Assembly: GCA_036389485.1 (NCBI GenBank)
Contig: DASVPR010000050.1
Coordinates: 186,001-250,000 of the forward strand
From: CADCVT01 sp036389485
Lineage (GTDB): Bacteria > Actinomycetota > Thermoleophilia > Solirubrobacterales > Solirubrobacteraceae
Reading direction: 5' to 3'
DNA length: 64,000 nt
The translations under genes were made by a program, and so were the position numbers. Every line of letters starts with the position of its first letter. Positions within the stretch are counted from its first letter, which is position 1. The notes under the pieces are model-generated. The model was given only the letters and a program-made list of their open reading frames with translations. It was not told the DNA's origin and did no database searches. Positions 9,609 to 18,447 of this stretch are shown one piece after another.

Positions 9609-10852
9609 CGGTCGATGCCCCCGAGCACCGGGTCGAGCATCGCGAGCGTGGCGATGAGGTCCGCGATGTACGTGCCCTGGACCATGTCCGGCAGCGCCTG
9701 GAGGTTCACGAACGACGGGTCGCGCATGTGCACGCGCGCCGGCTTCGCCGAGCCGTCCGAGCGGACGAAGCAGCCCAGCTCGCCGCGCGGCGACTCGATC
9801 GGGAAGTACACCTCGCCCGGCGGGACGCGGTAGCCCTCGGTGACGAGCTTGAAGTGGTGGATCAGCGCCTCCATCGAGGTCGCCAGCTCGTGCCGCGGCG
9901 GCAGCACCACCTTGCGGTCGTCGGCGATGTGCCCGTCGTCGAGCCGCTCGAGCCCGTCGAGCGCCTGGTCGATGATCGAGCACGACTCGTAGATCTCCGC
10001 CAGCCGCACCGCGTACCGGTCGTAGTTGTCGCCGACGGTGCCGACCGGGATCTTGAAGTCGAACTCGTCGTACGAGCAGTAGGGGTGCGCCTTGCGCAGG
10101 TCCCACGGCACGCCGGCGGCGCGCAGCAGCGGCCCGGTGACGCCCAGCTCGAGCAGCCGCTCCTTCGGCACGATGCACACGTTGCGCAGCCGCTGCAGGA
10201 CGATCTCGTTGCGGTTCAGCAGCGCGCCGTACTCGTCGGCGCGCTTGCGCATCAGCGCGGTGAACGCGCGGCAGCGCTCCATCCACCCGGGCGGGATGTC
10301 CTCCGCCACGCCGCCGACCTGGATGTAGCGCGTGTGCATCCGCTGGCCCGACGACATCTCGAACAGGTCGAGGACCTGCTCGCGCTCGCGGAAGCAGTAC
10401 CAGAACATCGAGACCGCGCCGAGGTCGAGCGCGCTCGTCCCGAGCCACACGAGGTGCGACTTGATCCGGTTCAGCTCGAGGTGCGCGACGCGCAGGTACT
10501 GCGCCCGCTTCGGGATCTCGAGGTCGAGCAGCGCCTCGACCGCGCCGCAGAACGCGTACGCGTTGAAGTAGTAGGCGAGGTAGTCCATCCGCTCGACGGC
10601 GGGGATGGCCTTCCAGTAGCTCTTGTCCTCGGCCGTCTTCTCGATGCCGGTGTGGACGTAGCCGATGATCGGCTTGCAGTCGCGGACGACCTCGCCCTCG
10701 AGCGTGATCATCAGCCGCAGCACGCCGTGCGTCGCGGGGTGGTGCGGGCCGAAGTTGATCGTGAGCAGCTCGTGCTCGGGCTCGTAGCGGTCGAGCTGGT
10801 CGGCCGCGCCGGGCGAGACGACGTCGAGCGTCCGCTCCTCGGTCGCGCTCAT
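9605..10852 (-). CDS. nuoD: NADH-quinone oxidoreductase subunit D
   Basis: 415-residue 49-kDa subunit of the Q-module, related to NiFe-hydrogenase large subunits but lacking the metal-ligand cysteines. NFGPHHPATHGVLRL is the conserved quinone-site loop, and GYVHTGIEKTAEDKSYWKAI and ESPRGELGCFVRSDGS are further family signatures. ATG at 10850-10852 overlaps the nuoC stop (ATGA). Upstream in-frame codons are in nuoC and are excluded. Confidence 0.96.
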   Translation of the reverse strand: MSATEERTLDVVSPGAADQLDRYEPEHELLTINFGPHHPATHGVLRLMITLEGEVVRDCKPIIGYVHTGIEKTAEDKSYWKAIPAVERMDYLAYYFNAYAFCGAVEALLDLEIPKRAQYLRVAHLELNRIKSHLVWLGTSALDLGAVSMFWYCFREREQVLDLFEMSSGQRMHTRYIQVGGVAEDIPPGWMERCRAFTALMRKRADEYGALLNRNEIVLQRLRNVCIVPKERLLELGVTGPLLRAAGVPWDLRKAHPYCSYDEFDFKIPVGTVGDNYDRYAVRLAEIYESCSIIDQALDGLERLDDGHIADDRKVVLPPRHELATSMEALIHHFKLVTEGYRVPPGEVYFPIESPRGELGCFVRSDGSAKPARVHMRDPSFVNLQALPDMVQGTYIADLIATLAMLDPVLGGIDR

Positions 10853-11350
10853 TGCGTGTAGTCCGTTCCGTGCGCGTCGTCGTAGGTGAAGAGCACGGGC
10901 TCGCCGCCGACCGGGAAGTCGCGACGCTGCGGGAAGCCCTCGTAGTCCTCCGGCATGAGGATCCGCCGCAGGTCCGGGTGCCCCTCGAAGACGACGCCGA
11001 ACATGTCGTAGACCTCGCGCTCCTGGTGGTCGGCGGTCGGCCACTGCGGCGTGACCGACGGCACCTTCGCGACGTCGGTGTGGACGCGCAGCTTCACCGT
11101 CAGCCGGTCGACGTTCTCCATGTCGAGCAGCTCGTAGTGCACGCCGAGGCGCGGCTCCTCCGGGTAGTAGTCGACGCCGTGCACGCTGGCGAGGAAGTCG
11201 AAGCCCTTGCCGCGCAGCCGCTCGAGGACCCAGCCGATCCTCTCCGGCTCGACGATGAGCGTCGATCGGCCGCGGAAGTGGAGCGTCTCGAGCACCGCCT
11301 CGTCGTCGGCGTCGCGCAGCTCCTGCGCGATCAGCTCGAGGCCGGTCGCA

Positions 11351-11358
<8 letters not shown>
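10849..11358 (-). CDS. nuoC: NADH-quinone oxidoreductase subunit C
   Basis: 169-residue 30-kDa subunit of the complex I Q-module. The signature is visible: ADHQEREVYDMFGVVFEGHP followed by LRRILMPEDYEGFPQRRDFP. The GTG start at 11356-11358 overlaps the end of nuoB by 8 bases. It is separate from nuoD, unlike in enterobacteria where the two are fused. Confidence 0.95.
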
Positions 11359-11973
<615 letters not shown>

Positions 11974-11983
<10 letters not shown>

Positions 11984-12333
11984 TCGAGCGCACCTCGCCG
12001 CCAGACGTAGACGAACGCGACCGTCAGCAGCACGATGAAGACGACGGTCTCGACCATGGCGAAGGTCCCGAACGCCCGCAGCTGCACGGCCACGGGGTAG
12101 AGGAAGATCACCTCGATGTCGAAGAGGATGAAGAGCATCGCGATCAGGTAGAAGCTGATCCCGAACCGGAACCCGCTCTTGACCTCCGACGGCAGCCCGC
12201 ACTCGTACGGGTCGGCGTTGGCCTTGAAGTTCCGGCCGCGCACCCCGACGAGCGAGTTGAGATACGCGAAGGCCAGTCCGACGGTCGTGCCGAGCCCTAC
12301 GAAGACGAGAGCGGGGAGGTAGCTGCGGAGCAT
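11974..12333 (-). CDS. nuoA: NADH-quinone oxidoreductase subunit A
   Basis: 119-residue three-helix membrane subunit and first gene of the operon. The conserved loop DPYECGLPS, with the redox-labelled Cys, and FLIAMLFILFDIEVIFLYP-like helix are present (here FYLIAMLFILFDIEVIFLYP). ATG at 12331-12333. No purine-rich ribosome site precedes it; a -10-like TATATC lies only 12 bases upstream, so the leader may be very short. Confidence 0.96.
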
Positions 12334-12406
12334 GGCCGGAGAGGGGATATACCAGAGCTTGTGCGGATGTGTTACTTAGTGCCGAAAGGCGCTTGAACGA
12401 GCGCCG
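12334..12406. promoter_or_regulatory. Divergent control region between nuoA and the membrane-protein gene
   Basis: A 73-base spacer between two divergent genes. On the minus strand TATATC at 12345-12350 is a -10-like hexamer close to the nuoA ATG; no convincing -35 was found. On the plus side a perfect inverted repeat, GGCGCT-TGAACG-AGCGCC (12388-12405), ends just before the rightward ATG and could be an operator or RNA hairpin. No recognised regulator site is identified. Confidence 0.4.
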
Positions 12407-12859
12407 ATGGAAGCGGTCGCGACGGTCACTGCCCTGCTTGCCGCGACGCTGAACGCGGCGGCCGGAGCGTACGCCGGTTGGCGCTGGTGGCGCGTCGCCC
12501 CCGACCACGTGTCGTGGGTGCTCGTCCGGGCCGGGCAGGCGGCGACGATCGCGCTGGCGCTGGTGGCCGGGATCGCGTGGCTGACCGGCGCGCGGCCCGA
12601 CGAGGGGCTGTTCTGGATCTACGCGCTCGTGCCCGTCGGGACGAGCTTCTTCGCCGAGCAGTTCCGCGTGCTCTCCGCCCAGACCGTCCTGGACGCCCGC
12701 GGCCTGCCCGACGCGAAGGCGGTCGGCCGGCTCCCGGAGGCCGATCAGCGGTCGATCGTGCTGCAGATCGCGCGGCGGGAGCTGGGCGTCATGACGCTCG
12801 CCGCGACCGTCAACGCGTTCCTCGCGGTGCGTGCCGTCACCGAGGCGGCGGGCCTGTGA
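12407..12859 (+). CDS. Small integral membrane protein, unknown function
   Basis: 150 residues with hydrophobic segments near 4-22, 38-60 and 67-84 and a final one near 130-145; a hydrophilic cytoplasmic-type stretch (residues 90-125) contains several Arg. No catalytic motif is visible. It is divergent from the nuo operon and its 3' end overlaps the convergent flavin reductase by 23 bases. Proteins of this size and layout are common uncharacterised membrane proteins in Actinomycetota; I do not assign a function. Confidence 0.75.
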   Translation: MEAVATVTALLAATLNAAAGAYAGWRWWRVAPDHVSWVLVRAGQAATIALALVAGIAWLTGARPDEGLFWIYALVPVGTSFFAEQFRVLSAQTVLDARGLPDAKAVGRLPEADQRSIVLQIARRELGVMTLAATVNAFLAVRAVTEAAGL

Positions 12860-13307
12860 AGCGCCCGCGGACGAACATCAGCGCCTCGCCCTCCGGGTCG
12901 TGCCACAGCTCCTTCACCGCGCCGATCCCGATGGTGTGGTCGCCGCCGGGCACGAGCTGACGCACCTCGCAGACGAACCAGGCGATCACGCCCTCGAGCA
13001 CCGGGACGCCGTCGACGATCTCGTGCGTGACCGCCGCGAACTTCTCCTCGGCCACGCGCTTGGACGCGAAGACGCGCGCCAGCTCCTCCTGGTCGGCGCG
13101 CAGGACGTTCACGCCGAACCGGCCGGTCTCGCGCACGTGGGGGAGCGTGCGGGAGTCGTTGTCGAAGCAGACGAGCAGCAGGACCGGGTCGAGCGAGAGC
13201 GACGTGACGGCGTTGGTGGTCAGCCCCGCGGGCCCGTTCGCGGTCACCACCGCGACGCCGGTCGGGAACGAGCCGATCGCGTCGCGGAAGCGGCGTGAAG
13301 ACGTCAC
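12837..13307 (-). CDS. Flavin reductase-like FMN-binding protein
   Basis: 156 residues of the flavin_reductase fold used by small components of two-component monooxygenases (HpaC/NtaB type), which reduce free FMN with NAD(P)H. Family features are the opening FRDAIGSFPTGVAVVTA, then TTNAVTSLSLDPVLLLVCFD, the segment TGRFGVNVL, and late HTIGIGAV. The partner oxygenase is not in the window. ATG at 13305-13307. An alternative is an FMN-binding protein of unrelated redox use. Confidence 0.88.
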   Translation of the reverse strand: MTSSRRFRDAIGSFPTGVAVVTANGPAGLTTNAVTSLSLDPVLLLVCFDNDSRTLPHVRETGRFGVNVLRADQEELARVFASKRVAEEKFAAVTHEIVDGVPVLEGVIAWFVCEVRQLVPGGDHTIGIGAVKELWHDPEGEALMFVRGRFTGPPPR

Positions 13308-13417
13308 CCGGCGCCGGCCCTATCCGTTGCCGCCGGTATGGAAGACGACCGCGAGGGACACGCAGTGCGACCGTCTCATGGACCGGCGCCGGGCGCCTGA
13401 GGAGTTCGACGCACGTG

Positions 13418-13825
13418 TCACGACCCCTCCTCCTCCACGATCAGGTCGCCGTACTGCCCGAGGTCGTCGTGGTTGGTGATGGTGCAGACCACGCGGTACT
13501 CCCCGGCAGGGAGGTTCTGGAAGGTGAACGTCGCGGTCTCGCCGGGCTGCGCAGTGCCGGTCCCGCCGATCTCGGTGGGCGGCGCCTCGCGGTCCTCCTC
13601 GTCCTCGCGGACGACCTTGAGGTTGTGGGGCAGGCGGCCCACGTTGGTCGCGACGATGCGCAGCCGGCCGGCCGACACGACCGAGTTCTGGGGGAGGACG
13701 CGGAACTCGTCGAGCTCGACGCGCAGCTCCCGGCCGTCGGCCCGGACGGGGTCCTCGTCGCCGCAGCCGGCGAGGGCGAGGAGGGCGGTCGCGAGGACGG
13801 CGGGAGTGAGGGCGCGCACGGGCAT
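13418..13825 (-). CDS. Cupredoxin-like lipoprotein with predicted axial Gln ligand
   Basis: 135 residues: signal peptide with lipobox LALAGC (lipidated C21), then a beta-rich domain resembling small blue-copper proteins. The putative copper ligands are H67 (in LPHNLK), C114 and H119 (C-x4-H in the loop VVCTITNHDDLGQYG); the position usually occupied by Met, five residues after the His, is Gln124. ATG at 13823-13825 is used; an in-frame ATG at 13835-13837 would add four residues. It is divergent from a cytochrome c lipoprotein, suggesting extracytoplasmic electron transfer. Copper binding is inferred, not certain. Confidence 0.75.
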   Translation of the reverse strand: MPVRALTPAVLATALLALAGCGDEDPVRADGRELRVELDEFRVLPQNSVVSAGRLRIVATNVGRLPHNLKVVREDEEDREAPPTEIGGTGTAQPGETATFTFQNLPAGEYRVVCTITNHDDLGQYGDLIVEEEGS

Positions 13826-13859
13826 CGGCCGGGGCATTCTCGTATGGTTCCGGCCCGCC

Positions 13860-14279
13860 ATGACCCGCCGTCGTCTCCAGCTGCTCGTCCTGCCCGCCCT
13901 CGCGGCGTCGCTGCTGGCCGGCTGCGGGAAGGAGTCGATCGAGCTCGACGGCGGCGAGAACGACCGCGTCGCCGACGGCGCGCGGATCTTCGCCGACAAG
14001 TGCTCGGGCTGCCACACGCTGGAGTCGGCGGGCACGCAGGGCTCCGCGGTGAACGTCCGCGACCGCGAGCGCACCGACGGCCCGAACTTCAACACCCGGC
14101 CCGAGATGGAGGACGCGGTCCTGTACGCGATCCGCAACGGCGGGTTCTCCGGGGCGATCATGCCCGAGAACATCGTGGTCGGCGACGACGCGAAGAAGGT
14201 CGCCGAGTACCTCTCGAAGTACGCCGGGCGGGACGCCGAGAAGCCGGTCTCGCCGCAGTCCGGCGGCGCGACGCCCTAA
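13860..14279 (+). CDS. Membrane-anchored class I cytochrome c (lipoprotein)
   Basis: 139 residues. A signal peptide ends in LLAGC (C22 lipidation), so the mature protein should be anchored outside the membrane. The haem c motif is C48-S-G-C51-H52, with a likely axial Met101 in AIMPENI. The middle (NTRPEMEDAVLYAIRNGG) resembles small cytochrome c oxidase-associated cytochromes. ATG at 13860-13862; TATGGT at 13843-13848 would give an almost leaderless mRNA. It is divergent from the cupredoxin and 4 bases upstream of serS, with which it may be co-transcribed. Confidence 0.9.
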   Translation: MTRRRLQLLVLPALAASLLAGCGKESIELDGGENDRVADGARIFADKCSGCHTLESAGTQGSAVNVRDRERTDGPNFNTRPEMEDAVLYAIRNGGFSGAIMPENIVVGDDAKKVAEYLSKYAGRDAEKPVSPQSGGATP

Positions 14280-14283
14280 CCCC

Positions 14284-15522
14284 ATGCTGGACATCAAGCG
14301 CATCCGGCGCGAGCCAGATGCCGTGCGCGAGTCGCTCGCGCGCCGCGGCGCAAACGCCGCTCTCCTCGACGCGATCCTCGCCGCCGACGAGCGCCATCGC
14401 GCCGCCCTCGCGGCGTTCGAGGCCCGCCGGGCCGAGCAGAAGCGCGCGGGCGAGGCGATCGCGCAGGCGAAGCAGTCCGGCGAGGACGCTTCCGCGGCGC
14501 TGCAGGAGATGCAGCGGGTCGCCGCCGACGTCAAACGGCTCGACGCCGAGCGACTCCAGATCGAGGCGGAGCTTCGGCCGATGCTGCTGTCGCTGCCGAA
14601 CCTCGCCGACCCGGACGCGCCGCCGCACGACACCGTCCTGCGCGAGGTCGGCGACGCGACGAAGACGGGGCAGGACCACCTCGAGCTGGCGGGTCGCATG
14701 ATCGACATGGAGGCGGGCGCGCGGGTCGCGGGCTCGCGCTTCTCCTACCTGCGCGGCGATCTCGTGTTCCTCGAGATGGCGCTCATGCGCTGGGCGCTCG
14801 ACCGCGTCGCGGCGCACGGCCACGAGCCGGTGCTCCCCCCGGTGCTCGTCCGCGGTGAGGCGCTCGTCGGCACCGGCATGCTGCCCGACACCGAGCAGCA
14901 GCTCTACCGGCTCGCCGACGACGAGCTCTACCTCGTGGGCACGAGCGAGGTGCCGCTCGCCTCGCTGCACGCCGGGCAGATCCTCGAGGCCGCGGAGCTG
15001 CCAAAGCGCTACGCCGCGTTCTCGCCCTGCTTCCGCAGAGAAGCGGGCGCTGCCGGCCGTGACACGCGCGGCATCTTCCGCGTCCACCAGTTCAACAAGG
15101 TGGAGATGTTCGTCTTCTGCCGGCCCGAGGACTCCGCGGCCGAGCACGAGCGGCTCCTGCACATCGAGGAAGAGCTGCTCGAGGAGCTCGGGCTGCCGTA
15201 CCGGGTCGTGAACATCGCCGTCGACGACCTCGGCGCGAGCGCGGCGAAGAAGTACGACTGCGAAGGCTGGTTGCCCGGTCAGGCGGCGTATCGCGAGCTG
15301 ACGTCGTGCTCGAACACCACCGATTACCAGGCGCGAAGGCTCGAGATCAGGGTCCGCGGCGAGGACGGGGTGGCTGTCGCCCACACGCTCAACGGCACCG
15401 CCGTGACGGACCGCTGGGTGATCGCCGTGCTGGAGAACGGCCAGCGCGACGACGGCTCGGTCGCCGTGCCCGATGCGCTCGTGCCCTACGGCGCGCCCGC
15501 GGAGCTGGCGCCGTTGCGCTGA
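14284..15522 (+). CDS. serS: Seryl-tRNA synthetase
   Basis: 412-residue class II synthetase that charges tRNA-Ser. The N-terminal long helical arm (about residues 30-100) is present; motif 2 is visible as FSPCFRREAGAAGRDTRG followed by FRVHQFNKVEMF, and the C-terminal block LTSCSNTTDYQARRL and TLNGTAV...ENGQ is motif 3-like. Length is slightly below the usual 420-430. Two tRNA-Ser genes lie about 9 kb downstream. The 3' end overlaps the convergent STAS gene by 37 bases. Confidence 0.97.
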   Translation: MLDIKRIRREPDAVRESLARRGANAALLDAILAADERHRAALAAFEARRAEQKRAGEAIAQAKQSGEDASAALQEMQRVAADVKRLDAERLQIEAELRPMLLSLPNLADPDAPPHDTVLREVGDATKTGQDHLELAGRMIDMEAGARVAGSRFSYLRGDLVFLEMALMRWALDRVAAHGHEPVLPPVLVRGEALVGTGMLPDTEQQLYRLADDELYLVGTSEVPLASLHAGQILEAAELPKRYAAFSPCFRREAGAAGRDTRGIFRVHQFNKVEMFVFCRPEDSAAEHERLLHIEEELLEELGLPYRVVNIAVDDLGASAAKKYDCEGWLPGQAAYRELTSCSNTTDYQARRLEIRVRGEDGVAVAHTLNGTAVTDRWVIAVLENGQRDDGSVAVPDALVPYGAPAELAPLR

Positions 15523-15875
15523 ACCCGCGCAATCGCCTCGTCGCGCGTCGGCGCGATGTCGAACGTCGAGTCGAGGCGGGTGATCTCGAACAGGCGCAGG
15601 ACCGTGGGGTTCGAGACCACGAGCGCCAGGCTGCCCTGCTGGCGGGTGACGCGGCGCAGCGCGTTGAGCAGCACGCTCAGGCCGGTGGAGTCGATGAACT
15701 CCACGTCGGTCATGTCGATGACCACGCCGGTCTTGCCCGTGGCGATCGCGTCGTTGAGGCGCTCGGAGAACTCGGGCGCCGTCGACACGTGCACCTCGCC
15801 GCGAACCGCGATCAGGTGCGTCGCGTCGTCGAGGGACTCGTCGGTCAGCTCGAACTGTGGAGAGGCGAACGACAT
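15486..15875 (-). CDS. STAS-domain anti-anti-sigma factor
   Basis: 129 residues of the SpoIIAA/RsbV type. The phosphorylatable Ser lies in the conserved DVEFIDSTGLSVLLNALR segment, the site modified by partner anti-sigma kinases. No kinase gene is adjacent, so its partner is elsewhere. ATG at 15873-15875; its own candidate promoter lies at 15886-15916. A second STAS gene lies 61 bases upstream on the same strand. Confidence 0.9.
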   Translation of the reverse strand: MSFASPQFELTDESLDDATHLIAVRGEVHVSTAPEFSERLNDAIATGKTGVVIDMTDVEFIDSTGLSVLLNALRRVTRQQGSLALVVSNPTVLRLFEITRLDSTFDIAPTRDEAIARVQRNGASSAGAP

Positions 15876-15885
15876 CGCTCTCTTG

Positions 15886-15916
15886 ACCCTATCTCGACTT
15901 GGCTGTCGGAAGTCAA
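15886..15916 (-). promoter_or_regulatory. Candidate promoter of the 129-residue STAS gene
   Basis: On the minus strand TTGACT (15911-15916) matches the -35 consensus at five of six positions. It is followed after 17 bases by GATAGG or after 19 bases by TAGGGT (15886-15891), about 10-20 bases before the ATG. Spacing is plausible for a sigma70-type promoter; transcription is not shown. Confidence 0.4.
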
Positions 15917-15936
15917 CTTGCCGGGGCGTGCGCGCT

Positions 15937-16266
15937 CTAGCCCGCCGGGCCGTCGACCCAGGAGAAGAGCTGGTCGGTCTTCGTGACCTCGACCAGCCGC
16001 GCGACGGACGGGCTCAGGTTGCGGCTGAGCAGCACGTCGCCCTCGCGGGCGGACTCCATGAGCAGGACGAGCCCGGTCGAGTCGAGGAACTCGACCTGCG
16101 ACAGGTCGAGCACGACGCGCACGCCGCGCGTGCGGTGGCGCGTCAGCTCGTCGCGCAGCAGCGGCGCCGTCACGAGGTCGAGCTCCCCCGCGATCTTCAG
16201 GGTCGCCTCCGCGGGTGAGCGGTTGGCCAGCTCGATGCGGAGCCGGTCGGTCGTTCCGCCGCTCAC
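15937..16266 (-). CDS. STAS-domain anti-anti-sigma factor (second copy)
   Basis: 109 residues with the STAS core; DLSQVEFLDSTGLVLLMES carries the conserved Ser. It is only weakly similar to its neighbour outside this core, so the two are old paralogues rather than a recent duplication. ATG at 16264-16266, nine bases after the stop of the CocE-type hydrolase gene. The pair may act in one partner-switching pathway with different inputs. Confidence 0.88.
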   Translation of the reverse strand: MSGGTTDRLRIELANRSPAEATLKIAGELDLVTAPLLRDELTRHRTRGVRVVLDLSQVEFLDSTGLVLLMESAREGDVLLSRNLSPSVARLVEVTKTDQLFSWVDGPAG

Positions 16267-16275
16267 CGTCCGAAC

Positions 16276-18345
16276 CTACCTCCTCGCCCGCGGGGCGCGC
16301 TTGCGGATGGTCTTCGACGTGACCTTGACCGGGACGCCCGCCGCGCGCAGCGTCACGACCGCGCGATAGCGCCCCGGGCTCTTCGCCTTGAACGTGCGGC
16401 GGAACGAGCCGCGGTTGACGGCGGGCCGCCGCCAGCCGACGGTGCGGAACCGCTTCGCGCCCGGCTTGCGCCGCTGCAGGCGGATCAGCGGCGGGTAGCC
16501 CGCCGGCGCCTTGCCCGTCACGAGCCACCGGTTGCGCTTGAGCTTGCGCAGCTTCACGGTCAGCCGCGGGACGAACGCGCCGCGCGCGCCGCTGCCCGCC
16601 GCCGCCCCGCCGGCGCCCGACTGCGACACCGTCACCGGCAGGATCGCCTCGTCGGGCCGGCGCATCCGCGGCGGCAGGTCGAACGCCGCGGCGGCGTCCT
16701 CGACGTCGGCGACCGAGATCTGGAAGCCGCGGCCGAGCTCCTCCTCGTCCTCGCTCGGCCGGCTGGGCAGGAAGCTCGACCGGGTGAAGCTGAGGAACGG
16801 CGCGCTGAGCGTCCCGCCCTTCACCTCCACCTGCTCGTTCGACGGCGGCGGATTGAACCACTCGTCGTCGGCCTGCGCGACGAGGAAGCCGATCCGGTGA
16901 CCCTCGCGGAACGTCCAGTCCTGCGGGTAGAGGTCGAACGCGATCCGGCCGGACTCGTCGACGCGGAACGCGCCGCGGCTGACGAGCTTCGCGTACCGGA
17001 GGTCGTCGACGTCGTAGACGATGCCGTAGAGGTTCACGTTCGACGCGCTCGTCTCGACGTCGAGCGTCACGCGCGGGACGCCCGCCATGTGCACGTCGTA
17101 CGGCAGCGGCGCGCTGATCGACCAGATGCCGTTGCCCGGGCCCCCGCGGCCGTCGTTGCCCGGGCGGTCGGTGTGCGTGCCCGCGTTCAGCTTCAGCTCG
17201 TGCTCGACGCCGTCGACCGGCGGCCAGAACGCCTCGGCCCGGTAGCGCTGCAGCGCGCCGTCCTCGACCTCGACGGCCGGGTCGTCCTCCACGCGCGCCT
17301 GCGCCGGCTCGACGCCCTTGACGTAGCGGTCCATCCACCGCATCGCCTCGTCGATGAACCCCTGGCGGCCGGTCTTCGAGATCGTCTCGGTCTCGTCGTC
17401 CGAGCGCTTGTCCTGCGGGCGGATGTGCGTGTACTGGCCGAACCAGGCGCGGCGCGGGCCGGTCAGCGGCTCCCACACGTCCATGAAGTTGTTGGGCTTC
17501 GTGTTCGCGTCGAGGAAGCCGTGGGACCAGAGGGTGGGGACGTCCGAGCCCGTCGCGCGCGGGACGAGGTCGCGCGCCTGCCAGAACGGCGTCTCCTTGT
17601 CCATCGTCGCGTTCTGCTCGGCGATGTTCTGGCCGTAGCAGGCGGGGTCCGTGCCCTTGGCGACGCCCTGGTAGTACTCGGGCGTGTCGAAGATCGTCGG
17701 CGGCGACGCGTCGATGTTCTGGTAGAGGCCGGGCGTCGCGTACCAGCCGGCGTCGTAATGGACGCCGTTCATGTACAGCGCGCGGTAGCCGTCGATGATC
17801 GGCGACTGGATGACCGCGGCCGCCAGGCCCTTCGGCTTCGTGGCGAGCGCCATCACCTGCGTCCAGCCGTCGTAGGACTTGCCCCACATGCCGACCTTGC
17901 CGGTCGACCACTCCTGGGACGCGGCCCACTCGACCGCGGCCTTGACGTCCGCCTGCTCGCCGGGTCCGCCGAAGTCGTTGCAGCCCTCGCTCGCGCCGAA
18001 GCCGCGCAGGTCGACCTGCACCATGGCGTAGCCGCGCTCGAAGATGTGACCCTCGGTCCAGAGGTCCTTGAACCGCTCGTTCGGGCCGCTGCGGGACGGG
18101 TCGAAGTCCTCGGGCGCGCCGACGGCCCCGGTCGAGCCCACGTGGGCGAAGTACGGGCCGATGGCGAGGATGACCGGGGACTTGGTCGCGCCCTTCGGGC
18201 GAATGACGTCGGCATGCAGCTGCGTGCCGTCCTCGCTCGGGAAGTAGTGCTCGGTCCAGTCGGTGCCTTCCGGCACGGCGGCGGTGGCGACGGACGCCGT
18301 CGCGGCGAGCAGCGCGAGGGCGACGAAGAGGGTCCGGGCGGTCAT
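16276..18345 (-). CDS. Secreted CocE/NonD-family (S15-like) serine hydrolase
   Basis: 689 residues. Residues 1-23 form a signal peptide (cleavage after ATA-like TATA). The alpha/beta hydrolase domain has the nucleophile elbow GKSYDGW (Ser157), a likely Asp279 in HGFLDAN and His307 in QYTHIRP. The second half is the X-Pro dipeptidyl-peptidase C-terminal jelly-roll domain, and the last 120 residues are an Arg/Lys-rich extra domain. Substrates in the family are esters, acylated drugs or X-Pro peptides; which one applies here is unknown. ATG at 18343-18345. It is divergent from a TetR gene that probably represses it. Confidence 0.88.
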   Translation of the reverse strand: MTARTLFVALALLAATASVATAAVPEGTDWTEHYFPSEDGTQLHADVIRPKGATKSPVILAIGPYFAHVGSTGAVGAPEDFDPSRSGPNERFKDLWTEGHIFERGYAMVQVDLRGFGASEGCNDFGGPGEQADVKAAVEWAASQEWSTGKVGMWGKSYDGWTQVMALATKPKGLAAAVIQSPIIDGYRALYMNGVHYDAGWYATPGLYQNIDASPPTIFDTPEYYQGVAKGTDPACYGQNIAEQNATMDKETPFWQARDLVPRATGSDVPTLWSHGFLDANTKPNNFMDVWEPLTGPRRAWFGQYTHIRPQDKRSDDETETISKTGRQGFIDEAMRWMDRYVKGVEPAQARVEDDPAVEVEDGALQRYRAEAFWPPVDGVEHELKLNAGTHTDRPGNDGRGGPGNGIWSISAPLPYDVHMAGVPRVTLDVETSASNVNLYGIVYDVDDLRYAKLVSRGAFRVDESGRIAFDLYPQDWTFREGHRIGFLVAQADDEWFNPPPSNEQVEVKGGTLSAPFLSFTRSSFLPSRPSEDEEELGRGFQISVADVEDAAAAFDLPPRMRRPDEAILPVTVSQSGAGGAAAGSGARGAFVPRLTVKLRKLKRNRWLVTGKAPAGYPPLIRLQRRKPGAKRFRTVGWRRPAVNRGSFRRTFKAKSPGRYRAVVTLRAAGVPVKVTSKTIRKRAPRARR

Positions 18346-18427
18346 GTCTGCTCCAACGCACCGGCTGCCTGCTTCTTGCACATCTCGCCCGCCCCTCGCG
18401 ACCCCTCCCCGCTTGCCATCGCGCCCG

Positions 18428-18439
18428 TTATCGCGATAA
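18428..18439. promoter_or_regulatory. Palindromic operator candidate TTATCGCGATAA
   Basis: A perfect 12-base palindrome in the 93-102-base space between the divergent hydrolase and TetR genes, directly before the TetR start. A further CGTTAT at 18444-18449 repeats the left part (CGTTAT at 18426-18431). AT-rich compared with its surroundings. Placement and symmetry suit binding of the TetR dimer and control of both genes. Confidence 0.6.
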
Positions 18440-18447
18440 TGTTCGTT

